In this document: piece by piece, positions 25,601 to 34,800 of the stretch
How positions within the stretch are numbered: position 1 is the stretch's first letter
How the letters are laid out: every line of letters starts with the position of its first letter
Source of the DNA: Bacteroidetes bacterium RIFCSPLOWO2_12_FULL_37_12
GTDB taxonomy: Bacteria > Bacteroidota > Bacteroidia > 2-12-FULL-37-12
Direction: 5' to 3'
Length of the DNA stretch: 56,465 bases
Assembly: GCA_001769655.1 (NCBI GenBank)
Contig: MEPC01000032.1
Span: 1-56,465, forward strand
Notes under the pieces: model-generated
Databases searched by the model: none
The model's input: only the letters and a program-made list of their open reading frames with translations
Told to the model about the DNA's origin: nothing
Position numbers and translations under genes: made by a program

Positions 25601-28201
25601 ATAAAAAACGACAAATATGATTATGTTTCAGGATATGCCGCCATTGAAGATAAAGGTACAGATGGAAATTACGGATGGGTAAAATTGAAACCCGTTGCGC
25701 TGGATGATGACGAAGAGGATATTAACTGTAATCCCATTTTAAAAACTGCCCTTCAATTTGCGCGCCTGAATCTTTCAAGGTATGTATGGGGTATTTTTGA
25801 AAATGACACGGAACAATTTGACAGGGACGTTCTCGATAAATTATTAAAATCATTTTTTCTTTCAGGAATATTTGAGGCAATTGAAGGTCCGAACAATTAT
25901 TTGTTTAATAAAAGTTTTTGCAGGAGTGCGGTATTGAATAAATCCTATATCCGGTTAAATAATCCTAATCAAAAAAAATACGGAGGAGGATGCAGGGTTA
26001 AAAAAATTATGATCAATGATGAGTGGGATAAAATGACATCTTCACAGGAAGAGGGGTATGAATATGGTCAGGAATACGAATATACGTTAGAAGGCGGAGC
26101 ATCTTCGGGAGTTGCTTCTTACGAGCCCTTCCTGGGAGGAGATGAAAATCCAATTCATACGCCTGTCAGATATAAAGATGAAAACCAATGGATACCGGAT
26201 GATGAATTCTATCAGGAGGAACCATTTGGTGAATCGTTTTATCCTTCACCGATTATAGGATATAGCCGAATCACAGTAAAAAATCTTACAAGACCCGGAG
26301 TAGTTAGACATGCAACGGGAAAAACAGTTCATGAATTTTATACGGCAAAAGATTTTCCTGTAATTAGCCGCAGAACAAATTTATCTGATAATTTCTACAG
26401 GGAAAAAACGGCATTTGAATTTACGTTAAAATCATTTTATAACACGCAAAGCAAGGATTTTGTAACTGCCAGTCAGGGATTCAGCGTTGAGCTGAATGAC
26501 ATGCATGGAAAACCGAAATACGTAAGCATAATTAGTGAATACAACGATACAATATCTACCGTAGAATATAAATATAAAATGAATTCCTGGTTAAATGGCA
26601 GTTATCAGTTGAATAACAGTGCCACTGTTATACATAAGAATGGTTTTGTGGATACAATGGCGCAGTTGGGCATATTTTATGAATTTATTTCTGATATGCG
26701 GGAATCAAAATCGCATACCGTTTCAAACGATAATCAAATTAACGGGGATGTTTTTATATTATTTGGTTTTCCAGTACCCATGATTATGTTCTGGCCCTCA
26801 AAAGCAGAAGAACAAACCCGCTTTCGCTCTGCGGTCACTACAAAAGTTATTCAACGTTTTGGAATTCTCGAAGAAATAATTAAGAGGGACTTAGGTTCTT
26901 TTGTTTCGGTAAAAAACATGGGGTACGATGCCGGTACAGGAGAGGTTCTGCTAACACAAACCATTAATAATTTTGATGACCCCATATATACGTTTAAAAT
27001 TCCGGCGTATTGGTATTATGATGGGATGGGACAAGCATCTTTAACTAATGGTTCTTATTGGGATAATGTTTCAATTTCGGATGGAAAATTTACGATAGAA
27101 GATGCACAAAAATATTTTTCGGAAGGTGATGAATTAATAATCGGAAGGAATACGAAAGGATGGGTTAGCGATGTAAACCAGCGAACCGTTACTCTCATTG
27201 ATAAAACCGGAAACCCGGTTACTTCAGGAAAAACCACGTTAAAAATTATTTCGTCAGGGAGAAACAATCAGTTAGGCGAAAGAATAGCGATCATTAATTG
27301 TAAAACCAATCCGTTGATGAATATATCTACGAATATTTATGAAAATGTAATTTCAGCAAATGCTTTGGAATTTTCTCAGGGATGGCGGAGTTATTGTGAA
27401 TGTTTTTCAAACAGTGCAGATGATTCCAAACCATCCAATCCATTTCTAGCAGGAAATAAAGGAATCTGGAGAAGCAAAAAAGGGTATTCATTGTTAACAG
27501 ATCGCACGGTTAGTAATTACAACAATAATACGAATATCAGGAAGGATGGAACATTAAAGTCATTTACTCCTCCATACCAATTAAAGTCAGGTGAATGGAT
27601 TAAAAGCGAAAATGATTGGACGCCAACCGTTGAAAATACAGAAATAAATCCAACCGGAAATATATTGGAAAACAGGAATGCTCTGAATATATACAGCGCA
27701 TCTTTGTTTGGATACAATCAGTCACTGCCGGTTGCGCTTGCAGTTAATTCCAGATTTCACGAGGCGGGGTTTGATGGCTTTGAGGATTATGATTTCAGCA
27801 AATGCAAGGATAATCATTTCAGAATAGATCTATTAGGAAATAATATTACCGATACAGAATCGCATAGTGGAAAAAAATGTTTGCGTGTCACGGCAGAAAA
27901 ACCGGTTGAGATGCCAAAACAAATAGAATGGTGTGAGAATGTGGACTGTATATTACAATTAACGCAGACCGTAAATAATTCTACCGGTGAAAATTTAATC
28001 ACTATTGAAAATGGAATACCCACATATACATTTGATTGGAAAATTCTGGATGGGGACCTGTTGGTAAAAGTTTGCGAAACGGGTGATTGTGTTTCTTATA
28101 AGCCGGTAAATAATAATTCAACATCATTAAAATTCACAGTCGAGGTGACAGATAAAAATAATTGCAAGGGAAGTATAAATCTGAGTGTTCCAAATCCTTA
28201 A
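22634..28201 (+). CDS. Large secreted RHS-partner protein, C-terminally truncated
   Basis: From the Met at 22634 (chosen because it precedes a signal peptide) the protein is about 1855 aa. It opens after cleavage with SPGGPSQPEVQSFTPAG, VDLFTGDFSYNIPLLD and a TMDQEASWTGLGWNINAG block. This is the standard N-terminus of the large beta-rich partner that precedes RHS proteins in Bacteroidota. In relatives I know, this chain continues past FDGFEDYDF..HSGKKCLRV into a carbohydrate-binding-like domain and ends in YDPLTLRLMAELD..YATFYEYDEEG. Here it stops early with a short beta-domain, and that missing end is found fused to the next-but-one gene (28655-30730). Confidence 0.8.
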   Translation: MNLNKVSIYELKEFLKKALSLFLSFSILSQIFLAGKLFASPGGPSQPEVQSFTPAGVTDMVDLFTGDFSYNIPLLDIDGYPINLNYRAGVTMDQEASWTGLGWNINAGSIQRNLRGLPDDFKGDVVIKEINMKPNITKGMTIGYGTEIFGKKFLNAHFGTMLTYNNYNGFGIENTINFNVAFNAGKSAKGPFSANLGIGVSSGSDRGLNLSPKAGLECRLMKLGKTDELGIGLSSGFSYNSREGLKAFTYGINANYKSHYKDKSSTYNSGYSRSLFDLGGHTYIPQIATPMMNYSCTGNFQIGGEYYGIHKNISTSAFYTKQSIFSNELSNPSYGSLFSEDGQNNPDALLDFNREKDGIFSDDMKALPLTNFTYDVFTVNGQGVTGSYRAFRNDIGNVSDPTTSSQSSSLSIGTEMGGGNLFHAGVNNTTTEINSNSGKWVDGNNALNLLSFKTSTGNPLYEKFYFKEANEKTVSTEPEFYAKYGGFNPSSIKLSKAGDFNVVTGTDFTEGNLTIPTKNFRNKREPRNQYFSFLTRGELAQSGLDNSNLQNLTSKAKNHHIGEITVTRNDGSKYVYGIAAYNTHTEETTFAVGSSKESIQKRGSDPLKGLVNYTPGLDNSLHNPMGLDNYFSNTIVPPYAHSYLLTAVLSDDYIDNDSKRGPSDGDAGNYTRFHYSKIEKYKWRVPFEKDAAHYNEGLRSDPHDDKGNYIYGEKEIWYLDTIETKNQIAIFSMENRKDGFPVLDKNGGIDKKAAPMKLLRKISLYSKPDLLKNKKNAVPITEVHFVYDYHLCPDFPANSGVEELNKEGENINKSKGKLTLKKLYFTHQQSQKGTRNQYEFQYSDTNPHYNIKSVDRWGNYKPNVPLKLNSWTILTNSDFPYCIQQKDSADLYAQAWNLTEIKQPTGGTLKIIYESDDYKYVQNKRAGQMFPIEDLTSENEYPPVSQNEPKFFGDDGERTKLWFKLKEGVTDINEYTREISQLYFKFLMRIKNDKYDYVSGYAAIEDKGTDGNYGWVKLKPVALDDDEEDINCNPILKTALQFARLNLSRYVWGIFENDTEQFDRDVLDKLLKSFFLSGIFEAIEGPNNYLFNKSFCRSAVLNKSYIRLNNPNQKKYGGGCRVKKIMINDEWDKMTSSQEEGYEYGQEYEYTLEGGASSGVASYEPFLGGDENPIHTPVRYKDENQWIPDDEFYQEEPFGESFYPSPIIGYSRITVKNLTRPGVVRHATGKTVHEFYTAKDFPVISRRTNLSDNFYREKTAFEFTLKSFYNTQSKDFVTASQGFSVELNDMHGKPKYVSIISEYNDTISTVEYKYKMNSWLNGSYQLNNSATVIHKNGFVDTMAQLGIFYEFISDMRESKSHTVSNDNQINGDVFILFGFPVPMIMFWPSKAEEQTRFRSAVTTKVIQRFGILEEIIKRDLGSFVSVKNMGYDAGTGEVLLTQTINNFDDPIYTFKIPAYWYYDGMGQASLTNGSYWDNVSISDGKFTIEDAQKYFSEGDELIIGRNTKGWVSDVNQRTVTLIDKTGNPVTSGKTTLKIISSGRNNQLGERIAIINCKTNPLMNISTNIYENVISANALEFSQGWRSYCECFSNSADDSKPSNPFLAGNKGIWRSKKGYSLLTDRTVSNYNNNTNIRKDGTLKSFTPPYQLKSGEWIKSENDWTPTVENTEINPTGNILENRNALNIYSASLFGYNQSLPVALAVNSRFHEAGFDGFEDYDFSKCKDNHFRIDLLGNNITDTESHSGKKCLRVTAEKPVEMPKQIEWCENVDCILQLTQTVNNSTGENLITIENGIPTYTFDWKILDGDLLVKVCETGDCVSYKPVNNNSTSLKFTVEVTDKNNCKGSINLSVPNP

Positions 28202-28215
28202 ACTATCAAAAACCC

Positions 28216-28623
28216 ATGAAAAAAAACATCTTTATTCTCATCTACCTATTTCACATTTTTCAATTATTATTTTCAACAGGTTTATCTGCCAGTAATAATT
28301 TATCTGATAAATCAGAAAATGATGAAATAATTTTAAATTTCAGATTTACGATTCCCGATACATTAAATCCCGTAAAATTTCAATTTTTATTGTGGACCGC
28401 GCCTGGAATTTCAGACGTAAAAGAGCAAACGGGCGAGATTGTGAAAAATAACAATGAGTATCAGTTTATTTCCGGCGGGTATCTTTTTCCCATTACGCAC
28501 AATGGGTTGGAAATAGCTTTTATGTTAACTAAAAACGAATACGAAAACATAAGTTATATTAGGGTTATAGCGGAGGAAGCCAATGGGATAAAATCTGAAA
28601 TTGGAATCTATAATGTTAAATAA
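28216..28623 (+). CDS. Small secreted protein, function unknown
   Basis: From the Met at 28216 (15 bp after the preceding stop) the 135-residue protein has a clear signal peptide (KKNIFILIYLFHIFQLLFSTG) and a compact beta-rich remainder. An in-frame ATG 54 bases upstream would overlap the previous gene and spoil the signal peptide. It sits in the interval that splits the RHS partner. Confidence 0.6.
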   Translation: MKKNIFILIYLFHIFQLLFSTGLSASNNLSDKSENDEIILNFRFTIPDTLNPVKFQFLLWTAPGISDVKEQTGEIVKNNNEYQFISGGYLFPITHNGLEIAFMLTKNEYENISYIRVIAEEANGIKSEIGIYNVK

Positions 28624-28654
28624 ATTTAATTGAAATATAAATTTATCTATAATA

Positions 28655-30730
28655 ATGAAAAAGAAAATATCAACTAAATTTCAATGCCTGTTAATTTTTT
28701 GCATGGTATTAAATACAGGTATTTATTCCCAACAGATTACATATACTGTCACGAGCACTTACGGTGAAAAATTAGCTACCATCCTAAACAATGCGATACA
28801 AGAGGCAAACACCGGCGCAGAAGTTACTGTGTTATTTGACGCTCCTGGATTGGTGGAAATAACTTCGGAACTTCCTGAAATTAACAATGTGAATGGTAAA
28901 ATATTTTTTTGCAAAGCACCGGGTAATTTGTCTAAGCAAGGATTGATATATTCCGCATCTTTGAGTGACACTATAATAAAAAATGGGTTGGTGTTAAACG
29001 GAACGGATATACAAATAAAGAACCTATGGTTTATGGAATTTACCGGATTAGATAAAAGAAAAGCTATTTTAATTAATGGCTTTGGAAAAATAAACATAGA
29101 TAGTTGCCATTTTGAAAATAATAGGATTTCTATTTCCATGTACGACTATCTTGGAGCGGGTTTAGTTGAAAATAATTTTATCATTCATAGCGAAGCCGAT
29201 GGCAGTGCAATTATATATGATGGCACAAAAGAAAAAGTTGAATTTTTATCCATGAATATTGGTATAAACAATAATTTTATTAAAATGGATTCTGGTCTTT
29301 TTGTCCGGATGAATGCTACGCATACTCCAAGCAGTAACTATGGGATAAATATACTATTGAAAAGGGAATTGATGAATAGAGGAAATATTACGTTGAGTAA
29401 TAATAAAATTGAAAATATAACTACTGCTATAGAAGTATTTAATTTCGGAAGTTCGGTAATAGGAGGAAGTCAAACTGACCCATCAACCGGTATATCCATA
29501 TCATCAAATAATTTGAAATCAAATACAACCGGACTATATATTTATAATCCTCTGCAGTATTGGAAAATAGAGCAAAATAGTTTTGACAACATAGAAACTG
29601 ATTGCGAAATAAAATTATTCAATCCGGATAACAAAATTGAATTCATTGAAACATCGAATGTACTTGGAAGAAACGCAAATAATAATCTCAATAAGTTTAG
29701 TGACACAAAAGCAAAAAACTCATTTAAGATTTTCGGTAATGGCGTGAGCGTAATCGGATTGGAATTAAACAGCCAGGTTTGTCTGGCGGATGGGAGCAAT
29801 AGCATTATCAGAAATAATACCATAAATTCAAACATTTATTCTCATAAACCCATAAACAGAACAGATTGTGACTACAAAGATTTTTCAACGGAAGTCCCAA
29901 AGCCGGAATTATTATCCGTAAATAAAAATAATAATACTCTTGGCATTAATTACAGTATATCGGACTTAGATGCTATGACTGCTGACTTTGCAATGGATTT
30001 CTATCTGACCAACGGAAGAGGCGACTTGAAAAACTATCTTGGTTCACACACGGTAAATAATAATGGCACCTATCTGGCTGAAATAAATATTCCCTCTGGT
30101 ATTGCACTTTTGTCAGGCGACTCTATTGCGGCTACTGTCACCTCTCTTGGGAATGTTGGAACGGGCTTGCCGGCTGGTACAAGTGAAGTTGTTTATTTAA
30201 CGCTCTCCGGAATATCCGATACTCTATCTTTTAATTGCGATGATTGCATTGGTTCTTTTTCACCGGTTCCGGGGAAAAAATATGTTATCAGTGCATGGGT
30301 AAAAGAAGCCAACGCAAAACCGGCGACAACGGGTTATCAGAATCCTGTGGCATTAATTCAGTTTGAGAACCATAGAGGAAATATTCAGAAAACAGAACCC
30401 TTTAGCGCTAAAGGACAGATCATGGACGGATGGCAGAGATTAGAGGAAGAGTTTGTAATACCGGATCAAACTATGAAAATAAAATTAGAATTATCCTGTA
30501 AATCGGGAGAATGTTATTTTGATGATGTAAGGATTTTTCCTGCAGAAGGAACGATGAAATCTTTCGTGTATGATCCGCTCACGTTGCGGCTCATGGCGGA
30601 ATTAGATGAAAGAAATTACGCTACATTTTTTGAATATGACGAAGAAGGAGAGCTTGTACGTTTGAAGAAAGAAACTGAAAAAGGAATTATGACATTGCAG
30701 GAATATAGAAAAAATTTGAAATTAAAATAA
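28655..30730 (+). CDS. Secreted beta-helix protein fused to the RHS-partner C-terminus
   Basis: A signal peptide (1-24) is followed by a right-handed parallel beta-helix (about 60-400), seen as many short repeats with N-x-I and G-x-x-I spacing. An Ig-like stretch (about 420-520) comes next, then a carbohydrate-binding-like domain (GKKYVISAWVKE..., DGWQRLEEEFVIP, YFDDVRIFPAEG). The last ~60 residues are the signature end of Bacteroidota RHS partners: MKSFVYDPLTLRLMAELDE, then ATFFEYDEEGELVRLKKETE. The fusion suggests that a beta-helix gene captured the end of the neighbouring 22634 gene, or split it. Confidence 0.75.
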   Translation: MKKKISTKFQCLLIFCMVLNTGIYSQQITYTVTSTYGEKLATILNNAIQEANTGAEVTVLFDAPGLVEITSELPEINNVNGKIFFCKAPGNLSKQGLIYSASLSDTIIKNGLVLNGTDIQIKNLWFMEFTGLDKRKAILINGFGKINIDSCHFENNRISISMYDYLGAGLVENNFIIHSEADGSAIIYDGTKEKVEFLSMNIGINNNFIKMDSGLFVRMNATHTPSSNYGINILLKRELMNRGNITLSNNKIENITTAIEVFNFGSSVIGGSQTDPSTGISISSNNLKSNTTGLYIYNPLQYWKIEQNSFDNIETDCEIKLFNPDNKIEFIETSNVLGRNANNNLNKFSDTKAKNSFKIFGNGVSVIGLELNSQVCLADGSNSIIRNNTINSNIYSHKPINRTDCDYKDFSTEVPKPELLSVNKNNNTLGINYSISDLDAMTADFAMDFYLTNGRGDLKNYLGSHTVNNNGTYLAEINIPSGIALLSGDSIAATVTSLGNVGTGLPAGTSEVVYLTLSGISDTLSFNCDDCIGSFSPVPGKKYVISAWVKEANAKPATTGYQNPVALIQFENHRGNIQKTEPFSAKGQIMDGWQRLEEEFVIPDQTMKIKLELSCKSGECYFDDVRIFPAEGTMKSFVYDPLTLRLMAELDERNYATFFEYDEEGELVRLKKETEKGIMTLQEYRKNLKLK

Positions 30731-30737
30731 AACAACC

Positions 30738-31484
30738 ATGAAAAAAACTACCTTACTACTCATAATCCTGTTAGGCACAGGGTCTTTAAATTATGCACAA
30801 AATCCCGAATGGGAGGAAATTACCCGCGAAGAAATAACAAAGGAATTTATCAGAATTCATAATTGGTATTTGAATACAAAAAATTATTCCTTGCAGGTAA
30901 AACATAGTTTATTTAAAGACCCTGAGCAAAAAATTCCAGAAGATAAATCAGTGGGCTATTTTATAAAGCATGGTGTCTCCTATCATAACAATTTAATGGA
31001 CATTCATACAATTCAGAATGATAAATATAAGATTGTGCTGGATACCTCACAGAAATTAATTATGGTGAGCAATGCCGGAAAAGATAATCTATGGAACACA
31101 TTACCGGTAGAACCTGCAAAAGATCTTGCGTTAGTTTCTGTAATAAAAAAATACTGCGATGACAGTTTGAAGAAATACAGAATTGAGTTTGAACTTGAAT
31201 CGGGAATCAGCGTTTTTGAAATCCATTTAAATAAAGAAAATCTTCCTGTAAAATTAATTATTTGTTATCGGAGAAGTTTTTCTCATCATTCATACACGGA
31301 AAATAATACGGTAAAAAATCCAAAAGTGGAAATAGAATTCACTGATTATCTGATTGATGAAAATTATTACAACTCAGAAAAAGAATTTGATGAAACAGAA
31401 TATTTTATGCTCAAAGATGATAAATTAATGCCTACTGAAAAATTCAAGGGATATGAAATAAAAGATATGAGGGTGAATCAATGA
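30738..31484 (+). CDS. Secreted RHS-locus protein of unknown function
   Basis: The 248-residue protein starts 8 bp after the previous stop and has a signal peptide (KKTTLLLIILLGTGSLNYAQ). The mature part is charged and mixed alpha/beta, with no motif that I recognise. Small secreted proteins of this size are common between the partner and the RHS gene in Bacteroidota. It is probably part of the same transcript. Confidence 0.65.
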   Translation: MKKTTLLLIILLGTGSLNYAQNPEWEEITREEITKEFIRIHNWYLNTKNYSLQVKHSLFKDPEQKIPEDKSVGYFIKHGVSYHNNLMDIHTIQNDKYKIVLDTSQKLIMVSNAGKDNLWNTLPVEPAKDLALVSVIKKYCDDSLKKYRIEFELESGISVFEIHLNKENLPVKLIICYRRSFSHHSYTENNTVKNPKVEIEFTDYLIDENYYNSEKEFDETEYFMLKDDKLMPTEKFKGYEIKDMRVNQ

Positions 31485-31518
31485 ATTTTAAGTTAATGAT
31501 TTACATAACCTTAAACGT

Positions 31519-31806
31519 ATGAAAAAAAATAGAAAAATTAGCAAACAACTGATTTTATCTGATGAGACAGTAATAAGTAAAATACACTACATCAGAGGGC
31601 AAAAAGTAATGATAGATGAAGATTTAGCCGAAATGTACGGAGTAGAAACAGGACGATTAAATGAGCACGTAAAACGCAAGATAGACCGCTTTCCGGAGGA
31701 CTTTATATTCCAGTTGACCGAAAAGGAATATGAAAACTTGAAATCGCAAAATGCGACCTCAAGTTGGGGAGGTCAACGCTATATGTATTTACATAACAAT
31801 AAATAA
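31519..31806 (+). pseudogene. Truncated ORF6N-domain gene
   Basis: The first ~85 residues form a good ORF6N domain (VISKIHYIRGQKVMIDEDLAEMYGVETGRLNEHVKR, RFPEDFIFQLTEKEYENLKS, ATSSWGGQR). The frame then departs from the family exactly where YAFTEQGV is expected and stops ten codons later. It is a 5' fragment of a gene like that at 8684, inserted between the RHS-locus genes. Confidence 0.8.
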
Positions 31807-31869
31807 TGAATATAACCTAAACTTTTATCTAATCCCACATATAATTTTCTACCAAAATATAATCTACCC

Positions 31870-34800
31870 ATGCCAACAAATCAATTCCTCATTGGAACAT
31901 TACGGGCTCTCTTCCTCTCCCTATTCTTCCTGCACCCGTCCCTTACCCCCGCGCAATCTCTTCGCAACCGCTTCGATACCTGCGCCGTGAAAGGCACTAC
32001 ATTCACCTTCGACATCAACCCTAAAACCAGCTCCCATTTCCGCGATGCAGGCATCAACGGCTTTATCACCTTCGGCATTGACCACGATAGCAAAATAGTA
32101 TTTCCGGAACATTCAGAAATATCCGTGTCACTCACCGTGAAGTCAAAAGACAAAAACGAGAACCCACTACCAGTTTTCATTACAACATTAAAACTAAGGA
32201 GTGACACAACAATGAAAACGCTTAATGATAAAGATGTTTATCGCATTCAAAATGCCTATTCTATAGAGATAACCTTAGATTCAATTACAAGCGATGGGCA
32301 GTCATTGGATAAACTCCCACTGTTTGTTTATTTTGAAACCACCTTACAGCCCGAACGATATTATGATTTCGCAAGGCATGCAGATGAGGAACTAAAATTC
32401 AATACCCCCAAACTTTTAAATATGGATTGTGACACCGGAAATGTCATAGATGAAATTGAACTTTCATGGCAAATGTGTTTCGGTGATAAGGAACAAGCTG
32501 TATGCCCGGACGAATATCAATTAGAGTGGACGTTTGTCAATGATTATGACGATGCATTTGATTTATTCATTCCTGAAGAAAATTTAAAATACGATTTTAA
32601 ATACAACAGCACCCGCGTTACACTGAAAGAAAATAAATACCGGATATCAAACATTTTCAGTCACGGGTATCTGTTATACAGGGTAAGAGGAATGGGAAAG
32701 GACATGAATGACCAAAGCAAAATAATTACCGGACGATGGAATATGGCGAAAGACAATGGGCTTATCAGTGACACAGAAAACAAAGTGCATATAACAAAGG
32801 AGCACGAAGGAAACAAAAACTGGCAGTATAATACCACCTATTCGGAAGACGGTAAAAAAAAGGAGAACATCATTTATTTTGACGGAAGTCAACGGAACCG
32901 CCAATCGGTGACACGAATAAACAGTGACACCACCGCCATCGTAGGAAGCAATATTTACGATAGCCAAGGACGGGCGGTCATAACAGTATTGCCAGTGCCA
33001 GTGACGCAAAATGGGTGTCCGGAAAAAATCGTAAACGGAGCCATAAAATATCATTCGCAATTCAACCGGAATGAACGAGGAAAACCCTACAATCGAAATG
33101 ATTATGATTTTTATAATGACACAACAGAATCTATTTGCGAATTAAAAACCGCAGGAATGAGCCCGGTTTCCGGAGCATCCAATTATTATTCATCCGAAAA
33201 TCCATTGATTGATACAACAAAAGTCATCCCTGAAAATTATCTGCCCGATGCAGAACGGTATCCATTTTCACAAACGGAATTTACGCCGGATAATACCGGA
33301 AGAATCCGCCGCCAATCGGGAGTGGGAAAAGAACTACAGTTGAACAGCGGACATGAAACAAGATATCTCTATGGACAACCCGAGCAATTGGAATTAGACC
33401 GCATGTTTGGCGCGGAAGCAGGCGATGCCTCTCATTATCAGAAAAACGCAACCGTAGATCCCAACGGCATAACCAGTTCCAGTTATGTTGATATGTACGG
33501 AAGAGTCGTTGCCACCTCGTTAGCAGGAAATGTTCCCGCGGATACCAATAACCAAAATATTCTCTCCCCATTGGCATCCTCCGATTCCGCCGAAAAAAAA
33601 TTAACCGTTGATCTACTGGGAGGTAAAGACGCCCTACAGGGCGTCTCCACGAGTGAGAGACGCCCTATAGGACGTCTCTACTCGCTCAATACAGTGACAC
33701 AAACAGGCGATGCCATCGTATTCAACAAACAAAAACTGATAACCTACGAAAGCGATTATACCTTTGACTATTCATTAACGAATGAGCCCTTCACGGATCC
33801 CTGTCTCGAAAATAATATCTGCTTCCAATGTGTTTATGAGTTGGAAATAAAAGTGACCAATGAATGTGGAGAGCCGGTGACACCCGTTAACGGAAACCAA
33901 CCCGTGAAAAAACAAGTGGGATGGTTTGATAAAGATTCATCAGGAAATATTCTATTTATATCAGGATGTAGTGACACGCTACAAGGAACATTTTTCCACA
34001 CAGCCGCTACCACCTTCACCCTTCATCTGATTCCAGGCAATTACACCATTAAAAAAATTCTCCGGATTAACAAATCAGCCCGTCAATTTTATGTGGATAA
34101 ATTTCTGGAAGAAGAAAAAAATAATTGTGTCACCCCGCTTAAGACCTTCATTGACTCCGCTATGGCTCATATTGACACGAGCGATTGTTACATTGATTGC
34201 GAGAGTTGTGTAAAGTCATTGGGAAACAGGGAGGACTGGGTGAGCACGGGAAAGGGAACCGTAGCGCAATACGAATTTTTAACGGATGAATGTCGCAAGC
34301 CCTGTAAGGAAATAACGTGGTGCGAATTAGCGCATGGACAAATGATGCAAGACGTTAGTCCTGGTGGACAATATGGTTATTATCTTGTGAGAGATACGTT
34401 GATAGCGCCGCAGTATTTCGGGCTTTCGGTATTTAATGATAAAAATTCGTTGCCAAAAAATAATAGTGGAATGGGAAACTGGAAGAAACCGAGGGCAGTT
34501 TTTGAAAACGCAACACTCTATGGATATTTTGAGGAAGACGGAAAAAATTCCACGATTGTGGCAAACATCACGAATGAAGAATATCCATTGCAGGATAGCG
34601 GCAGATATGATATAAAAGCAGAGCGCTATTATTATGATATTAAGAAGAATGAATGGTATGTCGAGCCGCAGGATTTATATTTTGTGAAAGATTTTATAAA
34701 AAAATGGAAACCAACCTGGGCATTTTCGTTAGTGTCCAATCATCCTGAATATGGATATTATATAGCGTGTAAGGCGTACAGCCAAAAGCACAAAAGTGAA

